Assembly (NCBI GenBank): GCA_007859745.1
Contig: SMLU01000001.1
Span: forward strand, 2,170,001-2,234,000
Direction: 5' to 3'
Origin: Phycisphaerae bacterium RAS1
GTDB taxonomy: Bacteria > Planctomycetota > Phycisphaerae > UBA1845 > Fen-1342
Length of the DNA: 64,000 nt
The position numbers were made by a program, and so were the translations under genes. Of this stretch, positions 40,466-49,403 are shown piece after piece (positions within the stretch are counted from its first letter, which is position 1; the number at the start of each line of letters is the position of its first letter). The notes under the pieces were generated by a model. It was not told where the DNA came from. It ran no database searches and saw only the letters and a list, made by a program, of their open reading frames with translations.

Positions 40466-41881
40466 GGGGTCGGCATCAACTTAGTGGGTAGTTTTCAGGC
40501 GACCCTGGCTAACGGTCGCGTGTTCCAGACGCGCTCCCAGTCGCTGTTGAGGTGGGCGACGCGGAGCGAGAGGACGTTTTGGGATCCGGCCTTGGACCAG
40601 CGCATTCCGCAGCGTTTCATTCGCAGGGCGACCACGTGCTTGCAGGCCGCTTCGACCCGGCCCGAGCCGATGTCCAGGCCCATCTCTCGGAAGCGGTCAT
40701 AGGCCAATCGATCGTCCTGGTTCTCGATGTAGGTGATCAGGGCTTGTAACGCCGCCCGCTTGTTCTTGGCGCGCGTGCCGCAGCGCTCGGCCTTCAACTG
40801 GTCGAGAATCGCGCGCACCTGCCCGTCCCACAGCAGCGTTTCGATCGATTTCACCCAGCTCGCCGTTTCCGGCGTTTGCTCGCCCCCCAGGGCCCGCCCG
40901 CAGGTCCACACGTGCTCCATCGCGTGATACCAGTCCACGATGCAGACCGCCTCTTTCAACAACCCGCCGATGTGCTCCCAGATCCACCGCGCCCCGTCGC
41001 CCAGCAGCACCACGCGCCGGGCCCGCTCCAGGCCGCAGCGACAGGCCAATTCCCAGACGAACGACACGAACGCCGCCGCGCCTTCAAACCGCACCCCGTA
41101 GCGCACTTCGCGATCCACGCCGGCGGGCTGGCCGGGCTGATCCCAATAGCACGCCACGCACTTGGCTTCGTGCCAGCCGTCCGCCTGGTGCACCTGCACG
41201 CCGTCCACGGTCACATAGAACGTCTCCGGCGACGCCTCCGCCGGCGGCGCTTTCCACTCCGCCATGGCCGCGGCCCGTTGCTGCTCCTGCTGCGCCGCCA
41301 CCCCGCCCACCCGCTCCGTCAGCCGCTCAATCGTCGCTTCGCTCAGCCGCTGACCGGTCAGCGCGTACAACGTGGACGCGGCGCTGGCAAACGTGTTCTC
41401 AATCCCCAAGAGCGCCGCCGCCTTCGCCAGACCGACGCTCTCGGCCCCCGCCCCCAACCCCACCCGCTCGTCGTACGGCAACGCCGACCGGCCGCAAGAC
41501 CGGCAGCGGTAGTACGCACGCCGAATCCCGATCTGACCCATCTGCGTCGCAATCAGCTTGGGCCGCTGATCCACAAACCGCTGCGCCCCGCCGCACCCGC
41601 ACACCCGGCTGGTTCCCTCATACCCCAGCTTCTGCCGCCCCAAATGAAGCTCGACCGCTCTTGCCCCGATCCGCCGAACCGCCTCCAGAACCGCCGTTTC
41701 CACCTGCGTCAAATCATCCGACAGCAAAACCCCATCCTCCCCGCAAAACGCCAACACCTGCTCGGCAACGCTGGTAAGATCCACGTTTGGCCCTCCTTGG
41801 CCAATGGCTCGCTCAAACCCCACGCCATTGAAACCGAGGCCAGGGCCTTTGTCTTTTACCCACTAAGTTGATGCCGACCCC
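40466..41881 (-). mobile_element. ISKra4-family insertion sequence, 1416 bp
   Basis: The ends are perfect 25-bp inverted repeats, 40466-40490 (GGGGTCGGCATCAACTTAGT...) and 41857-41881. They enclose an intact transposase and are flanked by a 7-bp direct repeat GCCACCG at 40459-40465 and 41882-41888. All features point to a recent, complete insertion. Immediately to the right lies the 3' remnant of a RAYT gene. Confidence 0.93.
40495..41823 (-). CDS. ISKra4-family transposase
   Basis: This is a 442-residue transposase. The N-terminal third has a CGCGGAQRF ... YYRCRSCGRSALPYDE zinc-finger-like segment. The catalytic core shows FYVTVDGVQVH, VLLGDGARWIWEHI and CIVDWYHAMEHVW, the DG-x-x ... GDGAxWI ... 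DxxHAxEH arrangement of ISKra4 elements. The C-terminal part has DIGSGRVEAACKHVVALRMKR and MRWSKAGSQNVLSLR, with the Glu expected in RVEAA. The gene fills the IS almost completely and is intact. The start ATG is at 41823. The encoded enzyme is likely active in cut-and-paste or copy transposition. Confidence 0.93.
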   Translation of the reverse strand: MGFERAIGQGGPNVDLTSVAEQVLAFCGEDGVLLSDDLTQVETAVLEAVRRIGARAVELHLGRQKLGYEGTSRVCGCGGAQRFVDQRPKLIATQMGQIGIRRAYYRCRSCGRSALPYDERVGLGAGAESVGLAKAAALLGIENTFASAASTLYALTGQRLSEATIERLTERVGGVAAQQEQQRAAAMAEWKAPPAEASPETFYVTVDGVQVHQADGWHEAKCVACYWDQPGQPAGVDREVRYGVRFEGAAAFVSFVWELACRCGLERARRVVLLGDGARWIWEHIGGLLKEAVCIVDWYHAMEHVWTCGRALGGEQTPETASWVKSIETLLWDGQVRAILDQLKAERCGTRAKNKRAALQALITYIENQDDRLAYDRFREMGLDIGSGRVEAACKHVVALRMKRCGMRWSKAGSQNVLSLRVAHLNSDWERVWNTRPLARVA

Positions 41882-42095
41882 GCCACCGGGCGTCCGCAAC
41901 CTGTTTTCTCCGCAAGAAGTCCGGGAGAAGATCGATTACATTCACATGTGTCCGGTTCGTCGGGGGCTCTGCGCACACCCCGCGGACTGGCCGTGGTCGA
42001 GTGCGCGGGCGTACGAAGGCGCGGCGGATGCGCCGATTCGGATTGACTTTGAATCGATGCCGGATGATGTTCGGCAGCGGGCGCTGCGGCTGTAG
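41882..42095 (+). pseudogene. C-terminal fragment of a REP-associated tyrosine transposase (RAYT)
   Basis: The frame NLFSPQEVREKIDYIH-MCPVRRGLCAHPADWPWSSARAYEG is the conserved C-terminal region of RAYT/IS200-like Y1 transposases (usual EKIxYIHxNPVRRGLV-x-x-PEDWxWSSA). The catalytic HUH and Tyr parts are missing. The ISKra4 element lies directly upstream, and sequence on its other side does not supply the N-terminus, so the gene was already truncated or was later deleted. RAYTs are known to mobilise REP palindromes, which are abundant in this window. Confidence 0.85.
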
Positions 42096-42163
42096 GAGCA
42101 CGCCGACACAACGGCGGTCGGCACGGCACCCGCGCGATGCCCACCCTACTTGAGGATTGAATC

Positions 42164-43738
42164 GTGAGGAACAAGCGCATCTGCGTCGTCGGCGCCGGCC
42201 GCTGGGGCGGCAACCACATCAAGACGCTGGTCGGCCTGGAGTGTCTCGGAGGAATCGTCGAGACGGACGAAACCCGCCGTGCCGCCCTGGCGAAGGACTA
42301 TCCGAAAATTCCGCTCTACAAGAGCATCCACCAAGCCGTCGAGCAACCCTTCGACGGGTACACCGTCGCCACGCCGGCCGAGACGCACTTCAACCTGGCC
42401 GAGTTCCTGCTCCGCAAGAAGAAGCACGTCCTGGTCGAAAAGCCGCTGGCGCTCACCGGCACCGACGCCCGCCGACTGAAGCACATCGCCGACGACAACG
42501 GCGCCACGCTCATGGTCGGCCACGTACTGCTCTTCCACCCCGCCATCCGCAAAATCCGCGACCTGATCGCCGCCGGCCGCATCGGCAAATTGCAGTATCT
42601 CTACAGCAACCGCCTCAACCTCGGCACGGTCCGCACCGAGGAGAACATCCTCTGGAGCTTCGCCCCGCACGACATCTCGATTTTCCAATACCTGATCGGC
42701 TCGATGCCGCTCGAAGTCGTCTCGCGCGGCGGGGCGTTCGTCCAGCCGCAGATTCACGACAGCACCCTGACCGTGCTCACCTATCCGGGCAACGTGATCG
42801 GCCACATCTTCGTAAGCTGGCTGCACCCGTTCAAAGAGCACCGGCTGGTCGTGATCGGCTCGAAAGGCATGCTCTCGTTCGAAGACTCGACCAAGGAAAA
42901 GAACATCCTGTTCTATGAGAAGGGCGTCGACCTGGTGAAGGGCGAGCCGATCCCGCGCGACGGCCCGACCGAGGTCATCGAATACGACCGCACCGCCCCG
43001 CTGGCCGAGGAAATGAGGTACTTTCTGGACCACCTCGACGGCCGCAAACCGGCCATCGCCAACGCCGAGAGCGCCATCGAGGTGCTCGACATCCTGGAAA
43101 AAGCCACGGAGAGCGTCATGGCGGGCCAGCCGGTGCGGGCCGAGCCGCCCAAGCCGACGAAGAACTACTTCGTGCATGCGTCGGCGTACGTGGATGACAA
43201 CGTCAAGATTGGTGCGAACACCAAGATTTGGCATTTCTCACACGTGCAGCCCGGCTCGATCATCGGCTCCAACTGCTCGCTCGGGCAGAACGTGAACGTG
43301 GCCAACAACGTGCGCATCGGCAACAACGTCAAGATTCAGAATAACGTGTCGATTTACGAGGGCGTCGAGCTGGAAGATTACGTCTTCTGCGGCCCGTCGA
43401 TGGTCTTCACCAACGTGAAAGACCCGCGTTGCAAGTACCCGCAGCGCGGCGCGGGGCACTATCTCAAGACGCTCGTGAAAGAGGGCGCCTCGCTCGGGGC
43501 CAACTGCACCATCGTCTGCGGCCACGACGTCGGCCGCCACGCCTTCATCGCCGCCGGCGCAGTCGTCACCCGGGACGTGCCGGATTACGCCCTGATGGCC
43601 GGCGTGCCGGCGCGGCGGATCGGGTGGGCGTGCGAATGCGGCGAGCGGCTGCCGAGTTTCGCGCAGACGGTCGCGTGCCCGCGGTGCAAGCGGGAGTATC
43701 GGCTGGAGAACGAGCTGCTCATTCCGGCCGTCACATGA
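42164..43738 (+). CDS. Fused UDP-GlcNAc(A) 3-dehydrogenase / hexapeptide N-acetyltransferase (WlbA-WlbB type) with zinc-ribbon tail
   Basis: This is a 524-residue bifunctional enzyme. Residues 1 to about 335 are a Gfo/Idh/MocA oxidoreductase (ICVVGAGRWGGNHIKTL, HVLVEKPLALTGTDA, HVLLFHPAIRKIRDLI), closest in pattern to WlbA/WbpB, which oxidises C3 of a UDP-GlcNAc-type sugar. Residues about 345-495 are a left-handed beta-helix acetyltransferase (VHASAYVDDNVKIGANTKIW, SLGQNVNVANNVRIGNNVKI, IVCGHDVGRHAFIAAGAVV), like WlbB/WbpD. A C-terminal zinc ribbon CECGERL ... CPRCKREY ends the protein. The two steps act in 2,3-diacetamido sugar synthesis for LPS. The intervening aminotransferase (WlbC/WbpE) is not in the window. 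GTG 42164 is the start. Confidence 0.9.
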   Translation: MRNKRICVVGAGRWGGNHIKTLVGLECLGGIVETDETRRAALAKDYPKIPLYKSIHQAVEQPFDGYTVATPAETHFNLAEFLLRKKKHVLVEKPLALTGTDARRLKHIADDNGATLMVGHVLLFHPAIRKIRDLIAAGRIGKLQYLYSNRLNLGTVRTEENILWSFAPHDISIFQYLIGSMPLEVVSRGGAFVQPQIHDSTLTVLTYPGNVIGHIFVSWLHPFKEHRLVVIGSKGMLSFEDSTKEKNILFYEKGVDLVKGEPIPRDGPTEVIEYDRTAPLAEEMRYFLDHLDGRKPAIANAESAIEVLDILEKATESVMAGQPVRAEPPKPTKNYFVHASAYVDDNVKIGANTKIWHFSHVQPGSIIGSNCSLGQNVNVANNVRIGNNVKIQNNVSIYEGVELEDYVFCGPSMVFTNVKDPRCKYPQRGAGHYLKTLVKEGASLGANCTIVCGHDVGRHAFIAAGAVVTRDVPDYALMAGVPARRIGWACECGERLPSFAQTVACPRCKREYRLENELLIPAVT

Positions 43739-43852
43739 CGTGGGAGGAAAGTCACTCCTTAAGGCCTAACCGGCTGGCCCGTTGCGACTAAATTGGCCCT
43801 TGGCTCCGCCGCCGTCATGGCGAGCTCGATGTGTGTTGGAGGCCGCAGCTCA

Positions 43853-45310
43853 ATGAGCGTCATGGACCCCGCCACACTGTTGACGCGGTTGCTCGCCCTT
43901 CCCCGGGAAACAGAGTGGGTCGAATGGAAGGAGAACGATAGTCGTCCCGACGACATCGGCGAGTATCTCTCGGCACTCTCGAATGCGGCGGCCCTCCACG
44001 GAAAAGATGCTGGATACCTCGTCTGGGGCATCCGGAACACAGATGGGCTGGTGGTCGGGACGACTTTTCGGCCGCGAGAGAAGAAGATCGGCAACCAAGA
44101 GCTTGAGAACTGGCTCGCCATGCAGCTTACTCCGCCGACGAGCTTCCGCATCCACGAGCTTGTGCGCGCCGAGGGGCCGGTTGTCATTATTGAAGTCGCG
44201 CCCGCCACGTCCATTCCAGTGCGGTTCAAGGATTCGGAATTCATCCGTGTCGGCACGTATAAAAAGAAGCTCAAGGACCACTCGGACAAGGAGCGCGAGC
44301 TTTGGAAGCTCTTCGCTCGGACGACGTTCGAGGGGGGCATCGCGCGCGGGAATGTCGCCGCTGATGAGGTGCTCTCGCTCCTGGATTACCCGGTTTACTT
44401 CGATGTGACGAAGCAGGCGTTGCCTGAGAACCGGTCGGGGATTCTGGAGCGGCTCGCAGGCGAGCAAATTCTCGTCGCTCATCCCGGGGGCACATATGAC
44501 ATTACGAATCTTGGAGCAATTCTATTCGCGAAGCGGCTTACCGCCTTCGACCGGCTCGCCCGCAAGGCTCTTCGCGTCGTCATGTATCGCGGAAACAACC
44601 GCGTCGAGACGATTCGCGAGCAGGCGGGCGTCAAAGGCTACGCCGTGGGATACGAGGGAGCCATCGGGTTCATCAACTCCCAGCTTCCGCAGAACGAACA
44701 GGTAGGACCGGCCCTTCGACGCGAGGTCCGCATGTACCCGGAGGTTGCTGTCAGAGAGTTGGTTGCGAACGCAATCATCCATCAGGACTTTGCCATGACC
44801 GGCACCGGGCCGATGGTCGAGATTTTTAGCGACCGCATTGAGATTACCAATCCCGGCCAACCTCTCGTAGATACGATGCGGTTCATCGACTCTCCACCCC
44901 GTTCGCGGAACGAAGCTCTCGCCGCGTTCATGCGACGCATCAATGTGTGTGAGGAGCGTGGCAGCGGCATCGACAAGGTTATCGCGCAGGTCGAGCTCTT
45001 TCAGCTTCCGCCGCCGGATTTTTCGGTGGTAGGAGATCACACGCGGGCCGTGCTCTTCGCGTACAAGAAGCTCGCTCAGATGGACAAGCTGGAGCGGATT
45101 CGCGCCTGCTATCAGCACGCGTGCTTATGCTGGGTGTCGAACCAGAACATGACGAATGCGACGCTTCGAAAGCGGTTCGCGATTTCGGACGAGAACTACC
45201 CGGCTGCGTCGCGGATTATCGCCGACGCAGTTGAAGCTGGACTGATCAAGCCATTTGACCCCGATAATCGGTCCAGGAAGCACGCGCGATACGTGCCCTT
45301 CTGGGGGTAG
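43853..45310 (+). CDS. AlbA_2 (Schlafen-type) / GHKL ATPase-like putative regulator
   Basis: This 485-residue cytoplasmic protein is of the widespread DNA-binding AlbA_2 group. The N-terminal domain has ETEWVEWKEN, LSALSNAAALHGKDAGYLVWGI and RVGTYKKKLKDH. The C-terminal ATP-binding region has VAVRELVANAIIHQDFA, VEIFSDRIEITNPGQP and RRINVCEERGSGIDK. The end is winged-helix-like (ATLRKRFAISDENYPAASRII). Such proteins are called transcriptional regulators or defence-associated factors, with no function proven here. ATG 43853 has GGAGG 10 nt upstream. Its GC content looks lower than that of its neighbours, and it sits beside mobile DNA, consistent with transfer. Confidence 0.8.
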   Translation: MSVMDPATLLTRLLALPRETEWVEWKENDSRPDDIGEYLSALSNAAALHGKDAGYLVWGIRNTDGLVVGTTFRPREKKIGNQELENWLAMQLTPPTSFRIHELVRAEGPVVIIEVAPATSIPVRFKDSEFIRVGTYKKKLKDHSDKERELWKLFARTTFEGGIARGNVAADEVLSLLDYPVYFDVTKQALPENRSGILERLAGEQILVAHPGGTYDITNLGAILFAKRLTAFDRLARKALRVVMYRGNNRVETIREQAGVKGYAVGYEGAIGFINSQLPQNEQVGPALRREVRMYPEVAVRELVANAIIHQDFAMTGTGPMVEIFSDRIEITNPGQPLVDTMRFIDSPPRSRNEALAAFMRRINVCEERGSGIDKVIAQVELFQLPPPDFSVVGDHTRAVLFAYKKLAQMDKLERIRACYQHACLCWVSNQNMTNATLRKRFAISDENYPAASRIIADAVEAGLIKPFDPDNRSRKHARYVPFWG

Positions 45311-45722
45311 CGGCTTATGTATGCCTCATGTAACTGGTTAGTCGTCCGCCGCGGCTTCTGATCCCCCCGACCTTCTCCAGACCCATTATCTTGGGGCACT
45401 TGCGCTCGACAGCCCCAAGTGGTTCATGTAACACGAGACCCAGCTGCATGGTCCGCGGTCTGCCGAGCTGTACTCGGCATCCTTACGGACTTTGAAATGC
45501 CCGCCTTGGACGGCGTCTCGGGCGGGATGGTGCGTTAAGGAGAACGAGCTGTTGACGCCGTCGGCGACATAACCGCAGCAAGAAAGAAGAGCGGCGTGGG
45601 TTGAGCCAGGCGAAACAAACCACACCGCCGTCGCGACGGGACGAGGTGGTGGGTTTCGCTTCGCTCAACCCACCCTACCTCCTACCTGCTCAACCCACGT
45701 TATGTGCTACTCACGCGCCGTA
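45311..45722. repeat. 412-bp gap with GGTGGGTTTCGCTTCGCTCA repeats
   Basis: From 45648 to 45678 lies GGTGGGTTTCGCTTCGCTCA followed by ACCCACCCTAC, itself a hairpin and also present at 57710-57740. A diverged inverse copy lies at about 45595-45628. The first 280 bases contain no gene, promoter or repeat that I recognise. They follow the probable end of the acquired AlbA_2 gene. Confidence 0.75.
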
Positions 45723-47135
45723 TTACAGGGCGCGCATGAACGCAACGATGTCCGCCTTCTCCTGGTCGCTCAGCTTCAGCCCCTGGATCAGGTTGAAGAA
45801 CTCCACCGTGTCCTCCAGCGTCAGCAGGCGGCCGTCATGCAGATACGGGGGCGAGTCCTTGATGCCGCGCAGCGGGAACGTCTTGATCGGCCCGTCGCTC
45901 GCCGCCATGCGCCCGTTGATCATCTGCGGCTTGTAGAACCGCTCGGCCCGCAGATTGTGCATCAGGCCGTCGGTGTAGTAGGGCGGCGTGTGGCACACGG
46001 CGCACTGCGCCTTGCCGAAAAACAGCGCCTCGCCGCGCCGCTCCGGCTCGCTGGCTCTGGCCGGGTCGAGCCGTCCGTAGAGGTTGAGCTTGGGGGCCGG
46101 CGGGAAGTCGAGCAGCTCCTGGAACTCCGCCATCGCGTGAACCTGGCTGCCGCGCTCCAGGACGTTGGCCCCCTTCTTGGTCGCGATCACCGGGTCGCCG
46201 TCGAAATACGCCGCCCGCTGCTCGAACTCGGTGAAATCCTCGACGCTCTTCAGCGCCCGCTGCGAGCCGAACAGCCGCTGGATGTTCACTCCCCGCAGGC
46301 TGGGCGTGTCCAGCCGATGGCGGAACTCCTGTGGCCGGATGTCGCCCACCAGGTGCGTGGCGCCGTTCGCGTGGCCGTTCGCGTGGCAGTCGAAACACGT
46401 GACGCCGCGGCTGGCCAGCGCCGAGCGGCGGTCATCGGTCTGGTTGAACTGCTGCTGCGGGAAGGGGGTCACGAGCAGCCGCACGCCCTCGAGCTGCTTG
46501 GGGTTCAGGATGCCGTTGAAGAGCTCGAAGTAGTTCATGATCGTGACGAGTTGTCCGCGGGACACATCGCCGAGGTCCGGGCGCGTCGTCAGGTAGATCG
46601 GCGCCGGAAACTCGGGCAGGAAATGGGTGGGCAGGTCATAATCGAGATCGAACCGCGTCAGATCGCGGCCTTCCTGCTTGTTGATCTCATCGATATGGAA
46701 CTTCGGAAAGAGCATCCCGCCTTCGGGGTGATTCGGGTGCGGCAGCGGCAGGAAACCCTGCGGCCAGAGGCCCTGTTCCCGGAGCTGCTCGGGCGTCATG
46801 TCCGCGAGCTTCGCCCATGTCGCGTTGGCCGGCAGCTTGACGCGCACGCCGGCCTGCACCGGCTTGTTGCGTGACATCGTGCAGCCCTCGGCGGGCTTGT
46901 CGCTGAGGTCGTAGCGCTGGGCGAGAAGGTCCGAGTGCTTTTTCTGGATGGCCGGCTTGGCCGCTTCCATCCGCGCCTTGACGGCTTTGAAGTCTTCGGT
47001 CCCCGCGACCGGCGCGTAGCTGGTCGTCTTGTCCTGGGCGAAGACCGGGGCCAGGAAGCCGAGCAGAAGCGGGGCGCCGACGCCCGCTGCGACCAGGAAC
47101 ATCCGGGCCGGCCCTGAACGTGTGTGCTGTTTCAT
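45723..47135 (-). CDS. Exported diheme cytochrome c peroxidase/MauG-like protein
   Basis: This is a 470-residue periplasmic protein with a signal peptide (MFLVAAGVGAPLLLGFLAPVFAQ ends near residue 34). Two c-type heme sites are visible, CFDCH (GVTCFDCHANG) and CAVCH (KAQCAVCHTPPYYTD), with a distal MauG/CcpA-like segment KTFPLRGIKDSPPYLHDGRLLTLEDTVEFF as two blocks. The LRGIxxSPPYLHDGR motif and HTPPYYTDG strongly indicate the diheme peroxidase superfamily. The N-terminal roughly 140 residues are additional and of unknown role. It would reduce peroxide or oxidise a partner protein. It is transcribed alone, divergent from kdp across a REP-like pair. Confidence 0.88.
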   Translation of the reverse strand: MKQHTRSGPARMFLVAAGVGAPLLLGFLAPVFAQDKTTSYAPVAGTEDFKAVKARMEAAKPAIQKKHSDLLAQRYDLSDKPAEGCTMSRNKPVQAGVRVKLPANATWAKLADMTPEQLREQGLWPQGFLPLPHPNHPEGGMLFPKFHIDEINKQEGRDLTRFDLDYDLPTHFLPEFPAPIYLTTRPDLGDVSRGQLVTIMNYFELFNGILNPKQLEGVRLLVTPFPQQQFNQTDDRRSALASRGVTCFDCHANGHANGATHLVGDIRPQEFRHRLDTPSLRGVNIQRLFGSQRALKSVEDFTEFEQRAAYFDGDPVIATKKGANVLERGSQVHAMAEFQELLDFPPAPKLNLYGRLDPARASEPERRGEALFFGKAQCAVCHTPPYYTDGLMHNLRAERFYKPQMINGRMAASDGPIKTFPLRGIKDSPPYLHDGRLLTLEDTVEFFNLIQGLKLSDQEKADIVAFMRAL

Positions 47136-47499
47136 GTTGTGCTCTCCTTTGTCCGTGCGGCGCCAAACCGCCGGCGCCGCGGATCATGCCTGACTAATGA
47201 TCGCCGTCCGAAGCGCGGTACGCCAGCGCCGCCCGCAAGGCCGGGGACGTCACCCCGCCGCTTGGCGCGGCGGGTTCGGAAAAACGCCCGGGCCAGCGCA
47301 TCCGTCCGAACCCGCCGCGCCAAGCGGCGGGGTGACGTCTCGGGTGGGCCCATGTCGCCTGTGACACGGAGACCGAAGCCGCGCTGCAGGCGTCCGATCC
47401 TTACGCGATCCTTACGCCGACGCCGCCAATCCTGACAGCAAACTGACGCGCCGAGTATTACGCTTCGTGAGGCGGGGGGCACGCTCTGGGAGCGACACC
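47136..47499. repeat. Divergent intergenic region upstream of kdp with a REP-like pair
   Basis: This 364-bp region separates the diheme peroxidase from the kdp locus. An inverted pair of REP-like units lies at 47249-47280 (CACCCCGCCGCTTGGCGCGG...) and 47305-47337 (reverse complement). This pair is arranged in the opposite order to those at 8345 and 24756. The 160 bp after it should carry the kdp promoter; no KdpE-type site was recognised. Confidence 0.85.
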
Positions 47500-47589
47500 A
47501 TGGATGCTCTACTTCTCGGCGTCGGCGTTCTGTTCTTTGTCATCGCACTCCTGGTGGTCGAGCGCGCCTTCGCGAGGGTGAAACCATGA
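47500..47589 (+). CDS. 29-residue membrane peptide preceding kdpF
   Basis: ATG 47500 opens a 29-residue frame, [20 protein letters not shown] then ERAFARVKP, a single transmembrane helix with a basic tail. GGGAG lies 10 nt upstream. Its TGA overlaps the kdpF ATG by 4 bp (ATGA), so it is coupled to the kdp genes. It is the same size as KdpF and may be a second KdpF-like stabilising peptide. No family is recognised from sequence. Confidence 0.65.
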   Translation: MDALLLGVGVLFFVIALLVVERAFARVKP

Positions 47590-47675
47590 ACGCCTGGTAC
47601 GTGGTGTGTGCGGCTCTGGCGCTCTTGCTGCTCGGATACCTGTTTGTGGCCATGCTGAAGCCGGAGTGGTTCTGA
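47586..47675 (+). CDS. kdpF: K+-transporting ATPase subunit KdpF
   Basis: This 29-residue single-span peptide ([20 protein letters not shown] then VAMLKPEWF) has the LLLGYLxxAxxxPExF signature of KdpF, which stabilises the KdpABC complex. It overlaps the preceding small ORF (ATGA) and the kdpA start (TGATG, sharing one base). Its position directly before kdpA supports the call. Confidence 0.9.
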   Translation: MNAWYVVCAALALLLLGYLFVAMLKPEWF

Positions 47676-49402
47676 TGTCGCCGTGGGAATGGGCGCAGAT
47701 CGCGTTGTATCTCGGCGTGCTCCTGCTTCTCGCCCCGCCGCTGGGGTCGTACATGGCCGCCATCTACGAGGGGAACACGCCCGGGCCGATGCGGCTCCTC
47801 GCTCCGCTCGAACGGGGCCTTTATCGCCTGTGCGGCGTGCGAGCCGACGTCGAAATGAACTGGAAGCAGTACGCGGTGGCGATGCTGCTGTTTCATCTGG
47901 TGGGCTTCGTCGCGCTCTACGGCTTGCAGCGCGTGCAGGGCTCCTTGCCGCTGAACCCCGCCGGACTGGGCCCCGTCTCGCCCGACTGCTCGTTCAACAC
48001 GTCGATCAGTTTCGTGACCAACACGAACTGGCAGGGCTACGGCGGCGAGACGACGATGAGCTATCTCACGCAGATGCTCGGGCTGACGACCCAGAACTTC
48101 GTGTCGGCCGCGTCGGGCATGGCGATTCTCATTGCGCTGATTCGCGGGTTCGTGCGGCGGCAGGTTTCGACGATCGGCAATTTCTGGGTCGATCTGACGC
48201 GCTCGACAGTCTACGTCCTGCTGCCGTTGTCGTTTGTGCTGGCGCTGGTCCTTGTGTCGCAGGGCGTCGTGCAGACGCTCGCCTCGTACGTGACGGTTCC
48301 GCTGCTTCAGCCGACGACGGGCGCGGATGGCGCCGCCGTCACGCAGCAGACGCTGGCCGTCGGGCCGGCGGCCTCGCAGATTGCCATCAAGCAGCTTGGC
48401 ACGAACGGCGGCGGATTCTTCAACGTGAATTCCGCGCATCCGTTCGAGAACTCAACGCCGCTGTCGAACTTCCTCCAGTGCCTGGCAATCCTCCTGATTC
48501 CCGCGGCGCTGTGCTGCACGTTCGGCAAGATGGTCAAGGACATGCGGCAGGGATGGGCGGTCCTGCTGGCGATGACGCTGGTTTTCGCGGTTCTTCTCGG
48601 CGTCGGCTTGTGGTCCGAGGCGCACGCGGGGCCGGCTGTCGGCGACAGCATCGACGCATCCCCCGGCAACCTCGAAGGCAAGGAAGTTCGCTTCGGCATG
48701 GCAAACTCGGTGCTGTGGGCGACCGCGACGACCTGCGCATCCAACGGGTCGGTGAACTCGATGCACGATTCCTACACGCCGCTGGGCGGCCTCGTGCCCA
48801 TGGTGTTGATGCAGCTCGGGGAGGTGATCTTCGGCGGCGTGGGCTCGGGCCTGTATGGCATGCTCGTCTTTGTCATCGTCACGGTGTTCATCGCCGGGCT
48901 GATGGTCGGCCGAACTCCGGAGTATCTCGGCAAGAAGGTTGAAGCCTTCGAAATGAAGATGGCGTCGATCGCGGTGCTGGTTCCGTGCCTGTGCGTGTTG
49001 ATCGGAACTGCTCTCGCCGTAATGTCGGCTCAGATCGCCGGATCCATGTCGAATCCACTGCCGCACGGCTTCAGCCAGGCGCTTTACGCCTTCTCGTCGG
49101 CGTCGAACAACAACGGCAGCGCGTTTGCCGGGTTCGGCGCGAACAATCCGACGATGAACCTGCTGCTGGGTCTGTGCATGCTGATGGGCCGCTTCTGGGT
49201 CAAGATTCCGGTGATCGCGCTGGCGGGGGCGCTGGCGGCCAAGAAGCATGTGCCGACCTCGGACGGGACGCTACCCACGCATACGCCGCTCTTTGTCGTG
49301 CTGCTGATCGGCGTTGTGCTGATCGTCGGCGCGTTGACGTTCATTCCCGCGCTCGCGCTCGGGCCAATTGCGGAGCATGTCGAGCTGCTGGCGGCAAAGT
49401 GA
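47675..49402 (+). CDS. kdpA: K+-transporting ATPase subunit A
   Basis: KdpA is the channel-like subunit of the high-affinity KdpFABC potassium pump (575 residues, about ten transmembrane helices). Selectivity-loop motifs of the four pseudo-repeats are visible: [56 protein letters not shown] with [15 protein letters not shown], and [18 protein letters not shown] 47675 overlaps the kdpF TGA. The frame upstream to 47606 is just the overlap with kdpF. It forms the pump with KdpB, the ATPase, and KdpC. Confidence 0.97.
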   Translation: MSPWEWAQIALYLGVLLLLAPPLGSYMAAIYEGNTPGPMRLLAPLERGLYRLCGVRADVEMNWKQYAVAMLLFHLVGFVALYGLQRVQGSLPLNPAGLGPVSPDCSFNTSISFVTNTNWQGYGGETTMSYLTQMLGLTTQNFVSAASGMAILIALIRGFVRRQVSTIGNFWVDLTRSTVYVLLPLSFVLALVLVSQGVVQTLASYVTVPLLQPTTGADGAAVTQQTLAVGPAASQIAIKQLGTNGGGFFNVNSAHPFENSTPLSNFLQCLAILLIPAALCCTFGKMVKDMRQGWAVLLAMTLVFAVLLGVGLWSEAHAGPAVGDSIDASPGNLEGKEVRFGMANSVLWATATTCASNGSVNSMHDSYTPLGGLVPMVLMQLGEVIFGGVGSGLYGMLVFVIVTVFIAGLMVGRTPEYLGKKVEAFEMKMASIAVLVPCLCVLIGTALAVMSAQIAGSMSNPLPHGFSQALYAFSSASNNNGSAFAGFGANNPTMNLLLGLCMLMGRFWVKIPVIALAGALAAKKHVPTSDGTLPTHTPLFVVLLIGVVLIVGALTFIPALALGPIAEHVELLAAK

Positions 49403-49403
49403 A

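Noticed and set aside
43853-45310. A multi-gene phage defence island
   Set aside because: A single AlbA_2 protein with IS elements nearby is not enough; no recognised defence partner gene is adjacent.
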